Part shown: positions 23,940 to 32,102 of the stretch, piece by piece
Layout: every line of letters begins with the position of its first letter
How positions within the stretch are numbered: the stretch's first letter is position 1
Origin: Burkholderia sp. WSM2232
Lineage (GTDB): Bacteria > Pseudomonadota > Gammaproteobacteria > Burkholderiales > Burkholderiaceae
DNA: 64,000 bases
Direction: 5' to 3'
Assembly (NCBI RefSeq): GCF_000472545.1
Contig: NZ_AWZV01000024.1
Location: 1 to 64,000 of the forward strand
Translations under genes and position numbers: made by a program
The notes under the pieces: generated by a model
The model's input: only the letters and a program-made list of their open reading frames with translations
The model's database searches: none
Told to the model about the DNA's origin: nothing

Positions 23940-24938
23940 ATGCTCTCAGAGTTTTCGCTGATCGAACGTTTCTTTGCCCGCCGCGCGGCGGGGCAGCCGC
24001 AGACCGCCGCGAACGGTTCGCTCGGCATCGGCGACGACTGCGCGCTCCTTGCGCCCCGCGCCGGCGAGATGCTGGCGATATCGACGGACATGCTGGTGGA
24101 AGGCCGCCATTTCTTCGCCGATGTCGACCCAGAGGCGCTCGGGCACAAGGCCCTCGCCGTCAACCTGTCCGACCTCGCCGCAATGGGCGCGCAACCGCAG
24201 GCGTTCACGCTGGCTTTCTCGCTGCCCCAGGCCGACGAGGCGTGGCTGGCGGCCTTTAGCGAGGGGCTCTTCGCGCTCGCGCAACGGCACGCATGCGCGC
24301 TGATCGGCGGCGATACGACCGGCGGCCCGCTGAATCTGTGCATTACCGTGTTCGGCAGCGTGCCGCCGCAGGCGGCGCTGCGCCGCGACGCCGCGCGTGC
24401 CGGCGACGACATCTGGGTATCCGGCACACTGGGCGACGCGCGCGCGGGGCTCGGGGTCCGGCGCGGCGAATGGAGCGCGGACGACATCGACAAGGCCTTC
24501 TTTCGCCGCGCGCTCGAACGCCCGGAGCCGCGAATCGCGCTCGGTCTCGCACTGCGCGGCGTGGCCCACGCGGCACTGGATATATCCGACGGGCTCGCCG
24601 GCGACCTGCAGCACATTCTCGAGCGCTCGAAGGTGCGCGCCACCGTCGACGCCGACGCGGTACCGCGCTCACCCGCGCTGGGCAAGCTGCCGCTCGACAC
24701 CCAGCGGCGCTGCGCGCTAGCGGGCGGCGACGACTACGAACTGTGCTTCACCGCGCCGCCCGCCGCGCGCGAGGCCGTGGAAAACGCCGGGCACAAGGCG
24801 GACGTGCCGCTCAGCCGCATCGGTACAATAAGCGCTCTTCAAACGGCGGCCGACCGCCCGGCGATCGACTGGCGCGACGCGGCCGGCGCGCCGCTCACCC
24901 TGACGTTGCAAGGCTTCGACCACTTTCATGCAGACTGA
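23940..24938 (+). CDS. thiL: Thiamine-monophosphate kinase
   Basis: ThiL phosphorylates thiamine monophosphate to the active cofactor thiamine diphosphate. The 332-residue protein begins with the family's EFSLIERFFARR and the GIGDDCALLAP motif. It contains ISTDMLVEGRHFF, GGDTTGGP and AALDISDGLAGDLQHIL, all typical of the PurM/ThiL fold. Its last 11 bases overlap the start of pgpA, which implies translational coupling. Confidence 0.96.
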   Translation: MLSEFSLIERFFARRAAGQPQTAANGSLGIGDDCALLAPRAGEMLAISTDMLVEGRHFFADVDPEALGHKALAVNLSDLAAMGAQPQAFTLAFSLPQADEAWLAAFSEGLFALAQRHACALIGGDTTGGPLNLCITVFGSVPPQAALRRDAARAGDDIWVSGTLGDARAGLGVRRGEWSADDIDKAFFRRALERPEPRIALGLALRGVAHAALDISDGLAGDLQHILERSKVRATVDADAVPRSPALGKLPLDTQRRCALAGGDDYELCFTAPPAAREAVENAGHKADVPLSRIGTISALQTAADRPAIDWRDAAGAPLTLTLQGFDHFHAD

Positions 24939-25485
24939 TCCCCCGCTCAGGCCCGCCGACGAGCTCGTCGGCGGCGAGCCTCCCCGGCCGCAACGGCCGC
25001 AGCCGCGCCGCGCGAGCGCGCGCTTCATGCTGTCGCATCCGCTGCACATTTTGTCGCTCGGCTTCGGTAGCGGCTTGTCGCCGGTCGCGCCCGGCACCAT
25101 GGGCACACTGTTCGGGTGGGCCTCGTTCGTCGTGTTCAGCCGCTATCTGACCGTGATCGAATGGGGCGTGCTGATTTGCGCGGGATTCGTGGGCGGCATT
25201 GCAATTTGCGGCTTCACGGCCAAAAAGCTCGGCATCGACGACCCGTCGCCGGTTGTCTGGGACGAAATCGTCGCATTCTGGCTGGTATTGCTGATAGTCA
25301 CGCCGGTCACGCTGACCGGCCAGCTGTGGGCGTTCATCCTGTTCCGCTTCTTCGACATGGTGAAGCCGCCGCCCATCAGCTATTTCGACCGGCGGTTGAA
25401 AGGCGGTTTTGGCATTATGTTCGACGACCTTGTCGCCGCATTCTTCACGTTGCTCGTCATTGCGCTCTGGCGCATGTCCGTTTAA
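24928..25485 (+). CDS. pgpA: Phosphatidylglycerophosphatase A
   Basis: PgpA removes the phosphate from phosphatidylglycerophosphate to make phosphatidylglycerol at the inner membrane. The 185-residue protein has a polar N-terminus, then SLGFGSGLSPVAPGTMGTLF and the motif VVWDEIVAFWLVL. Several hydrophobic helices and the metal-site segment GIMFDDLVAAFFTLLVI follow. thiL-pgpA-pncC order is common in proteobacteria. The start overlaps the thiL 3' end. Confidence 0.95.
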   Translation: MQTDPPLRPADELVGGEPPRPQRPQPRRASARFMLSHPLHILSLGFGSGLSPVAPGTMGTLFGWASFVVFSRYLTVIEWGVLICAGFVGGIAICGFTAKKLGIDDPSPVVWDEIVAFWLVLLIVTPVTLTGQLWAFILFRFFDMVKPPPISYFDRRLKGGFGIMFDDLVAAFFTLLVIALWRMSV

Positions 25486-25513
25486 CCGCCGCGCCCCGTT
25501 CCGGATTCACGCC

Positions 25514-26014
25514 ATGCCTACCGATTCCGTCGTTCACCAGCTTGCGATCCGCGTGAGCAACCGCCTGCGCGACGAGCGCCTCATGCTTGTCACCGCCGAG
25601 TCGTGCACGGGCGGCATGGTCGCGACCGCGATCACCGACATCTCCGGCAGCAGCGGCTGGTTTGAGCGCGGTTTCGTCACGTACTCGAATCAGGCGAAGA
25701 GCGAAATGATCGGCGTGCCGGCGGACATGATCGACAAGTTCGGCGCCGTCAGCGAGCAGGTGGCGCGCGCCATGGCCGAGGGCGCGCTGCGCAACAGCCG
25801 CGCGCAGGTCTCGCTGTCGATCACGGGCGTGGCAGGCCCGGGCGGCGGTACCGAAACCAAGCCGGTCGGCATGGTGTCGTTCGGGTGGAGCAATCGGCTG
25901 CATACGTCGGTGGAAACGAAGATCTTCAAGGGCGACCGCGAGCAGATTCGCGTGCAGGCGGCGGCGCATGCGCTGCGCGGTGTGCTCGCGCTGCTCGACG
26001 AGCGCGAACATTGA
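25514..26014 (+). CDS. pncC: Nicotinamide-nucleotide amidohydrolase (CinA C-terminal family)
   Basis: PncC deamidates nicotinamide mononucleotide in the pyridine-nucleotide salvage cycle. The 166-residue protein is a stand-alone CinA C-terminal domain. It has TAESCTGGMVATAITDISGS (catalytic serine region), RGFVTYSNQAKSEMIGV and SITGVAGPGGGTETKPVG. The start at 25514 follows pgpA by 28 bases. Confidence 0.94.
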   Translation: MPTDSVVHQLAIRVSNRLRDERLMLVTAESCTGGMVATAITDISGSSGWFERGFVTYSNQAKSEMIGVPADMIDKFGAVSEQVARAMAEGALRNSRAQVSLSITGVAGPGGGTETKPVGMVSFGWSNRLHTSVETKIFKGDREQIRVQAAAHALRGVLALLDEREH

Positions 26015-26036
26015 CCGCTACGCCGAAGGACAACGC

Positions 26037-26597
26037 ATGACGGATTCCCATGCAGCGCGCGACGAGCTGATCCGCCGCTTCGATCTGAAGCCGCACCCGG
26101 AAGGCGGGTTTTTCAGCGAAACGTACCGGTCCGCGGACCTTGTGAGCCGGGTGGACGCGGCCGCAACGACGAGCGCGGCCGGAACCCCTGCTGCGCCCAT
26201 ATCGCCGGCGCAGACGCGCGCGGCGTCCACTGCTATCTATTACTTGCTGTGCGACGGCGCGCATTCGGCCTGGCACCGGATCCAGTCAGACGAGGTCTGG
26301 CATTTTTACGCGGGCGGGCCGCTGCAAGTGCACGTGCTGGACACGAGCGGCAAACTGGTCACGCATCGGCTGGGTAATGCGCTGCTTGACCGTGACGCGG
26401 TGTTCCAGGCAGTGGTGCCCGCCGGCCTTTGGTTCGCGGCGGAATGCGCGGACCCGGCGGGTTACGCGCTGGCAGGCTGCACGGTCGCGCCCGGGTTCGA
26501 GTTCAGCGAATTCGAACTCGCGGATGTGGACATGCTGAAAACGCAGCACCCGCAGCACGCTGCGCTGATTGAGCGGCTAGGGCCAGCGGCCGTTTGA
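26037..26597 (+). CDS. Cupin-family protein (DUF985)
   Basis: The 186-residue protein is a DUF985 cupin, with the family start LKPHPEGGFFSETYRS, the core WHRIQSDEVWHFYAGGPL and the segment VVPAGLWFAAEC. Family members bind sugars or sugar nucleotides in some structures, but no activity is generally established. An alanine/threonine-rich insertion of about 20 residues (around residues 40-60) separates the first motif from the cupin core. Start ATG at 26037 has GAAGGA upstream; it follows pncC by 22 bases and may be the last gene of thiL-pgpA-pncC. Confidence 0.8.
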   Translation: MTDSHAARDELIRRFDLKPHPEGGFFSETYRSADLVSRVDAAATTSAAGTPAAPISPAQTRAASTAIYYLLCDGAHSAWHRIQSDEVWHFYAGGPLQVHVLDTSGKLVTHRLGNALLDRDAVFQAVVPAGLWFAAECADPAGYALAGCTVAPGFEFSEFELADVDMLKTQHPQHAALIERLGPAAV

Positions 26598-26628
26598 ACT
26601 GGCGGCCCGAGGGTGGAGCGGAGGCTAA

Positions 26629-26823
26629 GCCGGTGGTTTTAGCCGGTGGTTTTAGCCGGTGGTTTTAGCCGGTGGTTTTAGCCGGTGTGCTGTGCCGGTG
26701 TGCTGTGCCGGTGTGCTGAGCCGGTGGTCTGAGCCGGTGGTCTGAGCCGGTGGTCTGTGCCGGGTATCCGAGCCGAGGGTGTTAGCCGGTGGTGTAGGCC
26801 GGCGCTAACGGCCGGTGCCAGTA
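26629..26823 (+). repeat. 13-bp tandem repeat array between convergent genes
   Basis: About fifteen head-to-tail copies of a 13-bp unit beginning GCCGGTG start every 13 bases from 26629 to about 26811. The first four are identical (GCCGGTGGTTTTA); then come GCCGGTGTGCTGT/A, GCCGGTGGTCTGA/T and more diverged copies. The array fills most of the 272 bases between the cupin gene and pyrF, which converge on it. Confidence 0.95.
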
Positions 26824-26869
26824 CTCCGGTGCAACGAAGCGGGACAACCAGCCGCCCGCTTCCACCTCA

Positions 26870-27685
26870 TCAGCGAAACGAGTTAATGCGGTCGCGTGTT
26901 TCCATCGCGGCCTTCGCCGCCGCCTGAGCGAAGTCCTCGCCCTTGCCCGCGTAGATGATGGCGCGCGACGAGTTGATCAGCATGCCGGTGCCGCTCGCGG
27001 TGCGGCCAGCGCTGACGGTCGCCTGCACGTCGCCGCCTTGCGCGCCGATGCCCGGAATCAGCAGCGGCATATCGCCCACAATGCCGCGCACCACTTCGAT
27101 TTCCTTCGGAAACGTCGCGCCCACCACCAGACCCAGTTGCCCGCTGGCGTTCCACTTCTGCGCTGCCAGTTGCGCGACGACCTGATAGAGCGGCCGCCCG
27201 CCCGTCTCCAGAAACTGCAGGTCGGAACCGCCGGCATTCGACGTCCGGCACAGCACGATCACGCCTTTGCCGTCATGCTGCAGATACGGTTCGATCGAAT
27301 CGAAACCCATATAAGGATTCACCGTCACCGCGTCGGCCTGGTAGCGCTCGAACGCCTCGCGCGCGTATTGCTCGGCCGTGCTGCCGATGTCGCCGCGCTT
27401 CGCGTCGAGAATCACCGGCAAACCCGGATGATGCGCGTGAATGTGGGCGATCAACTGCTCTAACTGGTCCTCCGCTCGATGCGCCGCGAAGTAGGCGATT
27501 TGCGGCTTGAACGACGACGCGTAAGGCGCGGTTGCGTCGACAATCTCGCGGCAGAAGTCGAAGATCGCGTCTGAGCGCCCAGCCAGCGCGCCGGGAAACC
27601 TGGTGGGCTCGGGATCGAGGCCGACGCACAACAGCGAGTTGGTGCGCTGCCAGGCGTCGTTGAGTGTCTGGATGAAGTTGGACAT
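26870..27685 (-). CDS. pyrF: Orotidine-5'-phosphate decarboxylase (long, type 2)
   Basis: PyrF makes UMP from orotidine monophosphate in pyrimidine synthesis. The 271-residue protein belongs to the longer class. It has LLCVGLDPEPTRFPG near the N-terminus, the catalytic motif VILDAKRGDIGSTAEQYA, and the phosphate-binding regions VNPYMGFDSIEPYL and LIPGIGAQGGDVQATV. It is monocistronic on the minus strand and convergent with the cupin gene. Confidence 0.97.
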   Translation of the reverse strand: MSNFIQTLNDAWQRTNSLLCVGLDPEPTRFPGALAGRSDAIFDFCREIVDATAPYASSFKPQIAYFAAHRAEDQLEQLIAHIHAHHPGLPVILDAKRGDIGSTAEQYAREAFERYQADAVTVNPYMGFDSIEPYLQHDGKGVIVLCRTSNAGGSDLQFLETGGRPLYQVVAQLAAQKWNASGQLGLVVGATFPKEIEVVRGIVGDMPLLIPGIGAQGGDVQATVSAGRTASGTGMLINSSRAIIYAGKGEDFAQAAAKAAMETRDRINSFR

Positions 27686-27914
27686 GTGAGTCTCGCGGCG
27701 AGCCAGTAATCGGAAGAGGCGCGTATTTTACCTGTGGGCGTAGCCGGCCGTCGGGCGGCCGTGGGTTGAAGCACGCCACTTTGCGCACCGCCGCGTCACC
27801 GCGCGGGGGACATCAGCAGAGTACACAGGCCGCGCGCCGCAGCGCACGCCAGCACCCTCAGCGCGCCCCAGCACCCTCAGCACCCTCAGCGCCCGTCAAT
27901 GCCCTCAGCACACC
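27686..27914. other. Intergenic region with short CAGCACCCT repeats
   Basis: This 229-base gap between pyrF and the epimerase gene contains several imperfect copies of CAGCACCCTCAGCGC at about 27849-27918. I see no gene or strong terminator. Confidence 0.5.
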
Positions 27915-28994
27915 TCACTGCCGGCGCCGCGTGCCGCGCGCGCCCGGCATAGAGCGCAAGCCGGTACGCTCGACCGTGAAGCGGAAGGATCGCGTGAGTC
28001 GCTCGCCGCGCCCCAACTGCGTCATGCCGTTGTCGCACGCACCGCCCACCAGGTTCATCGCGTTAATCGGATGATCGACCGGCTCGAAGCAGAAGAACTC
28101 CTCGCCCGGCGGCGTGTACAGCACGTAATAATCGGTGTCGGCGGCAATGTTGAGCGACAGTCGGCGCTTCGGCCACACCACGGCCGCCTGCCCGCTCCAG
28201 CCGGTGAACGCATGGTTGACGACGGTTTCCGGCAACGGATACGCCACGCCGAACTGCCACGCGGGCGGTGCCTGCACGTGGCGCACCGGCAGCCAGTCGT
28301 CGCCGGCGAGCCACAGACCGCCCGCCGCTGCGGACAACTCGGTGTCCGCGTCGCGCACCAGAAACGGATGCACGCCGAGCCCGAAAGGCAATGCGTCGCG
28401 GCCCGTGTTCTCGATTTCGAGCGTAATCACAAGCGAGGGCCCGTCGAGCCGATACGTCTGCGCCGCGCGGAACGCGTACGGCTTGCCGTCCTGCCGGTCG
28501 CACGTGAGCCGCACGTACTCGCGGTCCGAGTCCGCGACCTGCCACGCGCACAGCCAGCCGTCGCCGTGAATGGGTAAAGGTTCGTCGGCGCGGTTGCGCG
28601 GCACGTCGACGCGCCGCCCCGCAAAATTGAAGTAGCCGCCGCCAATACGGTTCGAATACGGCAGCAGCGGATAACAGGCCAGCTCGTTGGGTTGCGTATC
28701 GGCGGCGACGTGGCGGCAGCGCCGGAAAATCGGCGTGAGCGCGCCGTCGTCACGCCAATCGAAGCGTGTGACGCCGCCGCCCAGCGTCGGCGCGACGTCG
28801 AGGCGCAGCTGTGCATTGGCGAGCGTAACGCAGGCCACATCGCCGGCCGGGCTCTCGCCGACCGCGACCGCCGACGTGCTCGGCCCCGGCAGTACCGGAT
28901 TGGCCGCGGCCGCGAGCCGCGAGCGCCGGCTTTGCGTCCCTGGTGAAGTGTGAGCGCTCGCAGAAAAGGCGGAAACAGGATTCGCAACACTCAT
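27915..28994 (-). CDS. Aldose 1-epimerase (mutarotase)
   Basis: Mutarotase interconverts alpha and beta anomers of sugars such as galactose. The 359-residue protein has a variable serine/alanine-rich N-terminus (about 40 residues) and then the epimerase domain. The conserved regions are LLPYSNRIGGGYFNF, LPIHGDGWLCAWQV (catalytic histidine), LGVHPFLVRDADTEL, and PPGEEFFCFEPVDHPINAMN (catalytic glutamate). The ATG at 28994 has a good GAAGGAG site. It is the last gene of the sugar operon, and fits supplying the right anomer to a sugar dehydrogenase. Confidence 0.9.
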   Translation of the reverse strand: MSVANPVSAFSASAHTSPGTQSRRSRLAAAANPVLPGPSTSAVAVGESPAGDVACVTLANAQLRLDVAPTLGGGVTRFDWRDDGALTPIFRRCRHVAADTQPNELACYPLLPYSNRIGGGYFNFAGRRVDVPRNRADEPLPIHGDGWLCAWQVADSDREYVRLTCDRQDGKPYAFRAAQTYRLDGPSLVITLEIENTGRDALPFGLGVHPFLVRDADTELSAAAGGLWLAGDDWLPVRHVQAPPAWQFGVAYPLPETVVNHAFTGWSGQAAVVWPKRRLSLNIAADTDYYVLYTPPGEEFFCFEPVDHPINAMNLVGGACDNGMTQLGRGERLTRSFRFTVERTGLRSMPGARGTRRRQ

Positions 28995-29263
28995 ATGTGG
29001 CTCCTTCGAGAGGCTTGGCACGTTGCCGTCATGCTGGTGGCTGCTGTCGGGCGATTTCCTGGAACCGGTCGCCTCTGATCCGAACTCGGGTTGTTACTCG
29101 ACGCCGACTTTGATTGCGGGTCTTTCTGTTTGCTGTTGCGACATCGGCACATCCACGCAACGTGCCGCTGCCGCCTGGCTTCTATGCCGAGTGCCGCTGT
29201 ACCGCTGTACCGCTGTACCGCTGCACCGTCGCGACCGGCGCGACCGGCGCGACGTCAACTCCG
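28995..29263. other. Intergenic region with 9-bp microrepeats
   Basis: This 269-base gap inside the sugar operon holds about four copies of CCGCTGTAC at 29193-29228, followed by copies of GCGACCGGC to about 29253. No gene or promoter was recognised. Confidence 0.5.
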
Positions 29264-30184
29264 CTACGCCGGCGCGCCGAGAAAAACCGGCTCGGGCAAA
29301 CCGCGCCGCGCCGGCGTCGCGATGAACACGCCGCCAGCGCGCGAATCGCTGGCAAGCGCGGTCGCGTCGAGACCGACGCGCGCGCTCGTAATGTAGAGCG
29401 TGCCCAACTGCGCGCCGCCCAGCGCGACGCAGCTCGGCTGCACCGTGGGCACTTCGACGCGCTCGGTTTCGACGCCGTCGGCGCCATAGCGCACGACGCG
29501 GCCGCCGCCCCACTGCGCGTTCCACAGGCCGCCGTCGCGATCGACCGTCGAGCCGTCGGGCTCGCCGCTCGCGTCCGTCAGACGCGTGAAGAGGCGGTCA
29601 TTGGCGATGCCGCCGTCCGCCCGGTAGTCGCAGGCGCGGATCTCGCGCGTCGGCGAATCGCAGTAGTACATGGTCGCGCCGTCCGGGCTGAAGGCAATGC
29701 TGTTGGAAATGGCTGGCGCGGGCAGCGGCAAACGCTCGAGCGTCAGGTCGCGATTGAGCCGGTAGAACCCGCCGATCGCCTGCAACGGCGAGCCTTCGTC
29801 CTTCGTGCCGAACACGAAACGGCCCTGCCGGTCGCAGCGACCGTCGTTCACGCGCGTATTCAGACCCGGCTCGACATCGACGATATGACGCGTCTCGCCC
29901 GTCGCAAGATCGAAAAACGCCAGATGCGAGGCCAGACCGAGCAACAGAAAATGCGGATCGGCGCACAGCGCAAAGGTGGCAAGCCGCTCCGGCATGGCCC
30001 ACGAAGTACTGCGGCCGTCGCGCGGATCGTAGCGCCACAAACGCGCGCCTTCAATATCGGTCCAGTAGAAGCGCCCCGTCTGCACACACCATGTCGCCCC
30101 TTCGCCCAACGTGCACTTGCTGTCGACCAGCAGCGCGGCGCGCGGCGCGTGCGGCGTGCCGCCCACTTCCGCGCCCGCGTTCAC
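29264..30184 (-). CDS. SMP-30/gluconolactonase-family sugar lactonase
   Basis: The 306-residue six-bladed beta-propeller hydrolyses a sugar lactone to the acid. Metal-site residues of the SMP-30 family are visible: the glutamate in CTLGEGATW, the asparagines in ISNSIAFSPDG and RVNDGRCDRQGRF, and the aspartate in GEPDGSTVDRDGGLW. The start is GTG overlapping the TGA of the upstream dehydrogenase (GTGA), so the two are translationally coupled. With that dehydrogenase it should turn galactose and/or arabinose into galactonate or arabonate. The exact sugar cannot be fixed from sequence. Confidence 0.9.
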   Translation of the reverse strand: MNAGAEVGGTPHAPRAALLVDSKCTLGEGATWCVQTGRFYWTDIEGARLWRYDPRDGRSTSWAMPERLATFALCADPHFLLLGLASHLAFFDLATGETRHIVDVEPGLNTRVNDGRCDRQGRFVFGTKDEGSPLQAIGGFYRLNRDLTLERLPLPAPAISNSIAFSPDGATMYYCDSPTREIRACDYRADGGIANDRLFTRLTDASGEPDGSTVDRDGGLWNAQWGGGRVVRYGADGVETERVEVPTVQPSCVALGGAQLGTLYITSARVGLDATALASDSRAGGVFIATPARRGLPEPVFLGAPA

Positions 30185-30981
30185 GCCCAGCCTCCGTCCA
30201 CGACGATGTCCTGTGCGGTGATCATGCGGCTGTCGTCGGCAGCGAGAAAGAGCGCCATGCGCGCGAGGTCGGCGGGCTCAAGCTCAGCGTCGATGCACTG
30301 GCCTTCCTTGATCGCGCGGCGGCCCGCGTCGTCGAGCCACAGGCGCTTCTGCTTCTCGGTCATCACCCAGCCGGGCACGAGCGTATTCACGCGAACGTTG
30401 AAGGGACCGAGGTCGCGTGCGAGGCCGCGTGTCAAACCCTGCACGGCGGACTTCGACATCACGTACACCGGATAGCCGCCGTTTTTCAGCATCCAGCTGA
30501 TCGACCCGAGGTTGATGATCGAGCCGCTGCGCGCCGCCTTCATGTCCTCCATCACCGCCTGCGCCGCGAAGAACTGATGGCGGATGTTCACTGCGATACC
30601 TGCGTCGAACGACTCGCGCGTGACTTCGCCGATCGTATGGCGCTTGTCGTTCGCTGCGTTGTTCACGAGCACCTGGATCGGGCCGAGCGCGGCTTTCACG
30701 TCGGCGATGGCTTTTTGCAGCGCGTCGATGTCCGTGAGATCGCAGGTCAGAAAAAGCGGCTTGTGCTTCGAGTCGCCGAGTTGGTCGGCAAGCGCTTCGC
30801 CTGCCGTTGCGTCGATATCGAAGAAGGCGACACGTGCGCCTTGCGCCGCGAAGTGTTCGACGAACGATGCGCCGATACCCGTTGCGCCGCCCGTGATCAG
30901 CACCGTGCGGTCGACAAGACTCGGGTAGCGCGCGAATGAGTGGTTCGCGAGGCGCTCGTTTGCGTTAGCCGGAGACGACAT
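30181..30981 (-). CDS. SDR-family sugar 1-dehydrogenase (probable D-galactose/L-arabinose dehydrogenase)
   Basis: This 266-residue short-chain dehydrogenase has the nucleotide motif VLITGGATGIGASFVE (about residues 27-42), an aspartate ending strand 2 (AFFDIDA) that favours NAD, NNAAND, and the catalytic serine and Tyr-x3-Lys in LGSISW and YVMSKSAVQG. The location between an AraFGH-type transporter and a lactonase points to oxidation of an aldose to its lactone, as in SDR-type bacterial galactose dehydrogenases. It overlaps the lactonase start. A secondary alcohol oxidation cannot be excluded. Confidence 0.82.
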   Translation of the reverse strand: MSSPANANERLANHSFARYPSLVDRTVLITGGATGIGASFVEHFAAQGARVAFFDIDATAGEALADQLGDSKHKPLFLTCDLTDIDALQKAIADVKAALGPIQVLVNNAANDKRHTIGEVTRESFDAGIAVNIRHQFFAAQAVMEDMKAARSGSIINLGSISWMLKNGGYPVYVMSKSAVQGLTRGLARDLGPFNVRVNTLVPGWVMTEKQKRLWLDDAGRRAIKEGQCIDAELEPADLARMALFLAADDSRMITAQDIVVDGGWA

Positions 30982-31033
30982 CGTTCGATTCCTTTTTAGA
31001 GCGGGATGAGTTGAGCAGGCATGATCGCGAACG

Positions 31034-32050
31034 TCAATCGCGCGAGCCGCGGTTTTTCAACTGGTCGAGCAGCACGGCGGCAAGCAGGATCGCGCCGCGC
31101 ACGAGGTACTGATAGAACGCGTCGATGTTCATCAGGTTCATGACGTTTTCGACCGTACCCATGATCAGCACGCCGATCACCACGCCGGAAATCGTCGCGC
31201 GGCCGCCGAGCAGCGACACGCCGCCGAGCACGCACGCGGAGATCACGTTCAGCTCGAAGCCTTGCGCGGCATTCGGCTGACCCGACGTGATACGCGAGGC
31301 CAGAATCACCCCGGCGAGCGCGGTCACGGCGCCCTGAATCAGGAAGATATAGACGCGCGTGCGCTCCACGTTGATACCGGCAAGACGCGACGCTTCAGGA
31401 TTGCCGCCGATAGCGAGCGTATTGCGGCCATACACGGTCTGGTTGAGCATCACGCCGAACACGATGAAGCACAGCAGCGTGACCCAGATCGGCAGCGACA
31501 CGCCAAAGAAGCTCAGGCCGCCGAGCGCAATGAACGTATCCGACGAGACGCCCACGGCCTGACCGTGCGACACGATGAAGCCGAGGCCGCGCACGATTTC
31601 CATTGTCGCGAGCGTGGTGATCAGCGCGTTGATGCGCAGATACGCGATAACCGCGCCGTTGACGAAGCCGATCACCGCGCCCGCCGCCACCGCGGCGACA
31701 ATTGCGATGAAGGTGTTGTCGGTCGCATTGAGCACCATCGCGCACAACACGCCCGCAAACGCGACGGTGGAACCGATCGACAGATCGAAGTCGCGCGACG
31801 CGAGACAGAACATCATCGTGCACGCGACCATGCCGATCTGCGAAATGGACAGCGCGAGGCCGAGCATGTTCTCGATCGAGAAGAAGTGGTCGACGCTCAG
31901 CGACATCGTCACGAACATCACCACGAAAATCAGGATCAGGCTGTACTCGGTGATCTGCTGCCACCACTTCGCCTTGTCGCTCGTCTGCGGAATCAGCGCT
32001 TCGGCGGCACTCTTGGCGGCCTGCTGCGCGAGGTTTTCTCTAGCTTGCAT
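31034..32050 (-). CDS. araH: Sugar ABC transporter permease, AraH type
   Basis: The 338-residue inner-membrane permease has eight to ten hydrophobic helices starting with SLILIFVVMFVTMSLSVDHF. It carries the BPD-type loop GINVERTRVYIFLIQGAVTALAG and GGVSLLGGRATISGVVIGVL, as in ribose/arabinose permeases. Start ATG at 32050 has GGGAGGAG upstream; a start at 32074 is less likely. It lies downstream of araG with a 52-base gap, completing an AraFGH-type importer. Substrate is inferred from the binding protein. Confidence 0.9.
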   Translation of the reverse strand: MQARENLAQQAAKSAAEALIPQTSDKAKWWQQITEYSLILIFVVMFVTMSLSVDHFFSIENMLGLALSISQIGMVACTMMFCLASRDFDLSIGSTVAFAGVLCAMVLNATDNTFIAIVAAVAAGAVIGFVNGAVIAYLRINALITTLATMEIVRGLGFIVSHGQAVGVSSDTFIALGGLSFFGVSLPIWVTLLCFIVFGVMLNQTVYGRNTLAIGGNPEASRLAGINVERTRVYIFLIQGAVTALAGVILASRITSGQPNAAQGFELNVISACVLGGVSLLGGRATISGVVIGVLIMGTVENVMNLMNIDAFYQYLVRGAILLAAVLLDQLKNRGSRD

Positions 32051-32102
32051 TTGAAGACTCCTCCCGTTCCCCACGGGTTGCCGGACTTGCGTCCAATGAT
32101 GT

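Noticed and set aside
26629..26823. Possible CRISPR array
   Set aside because: Repeats are 13 bp and directly adjacent without spacers, and no cas gene is near.
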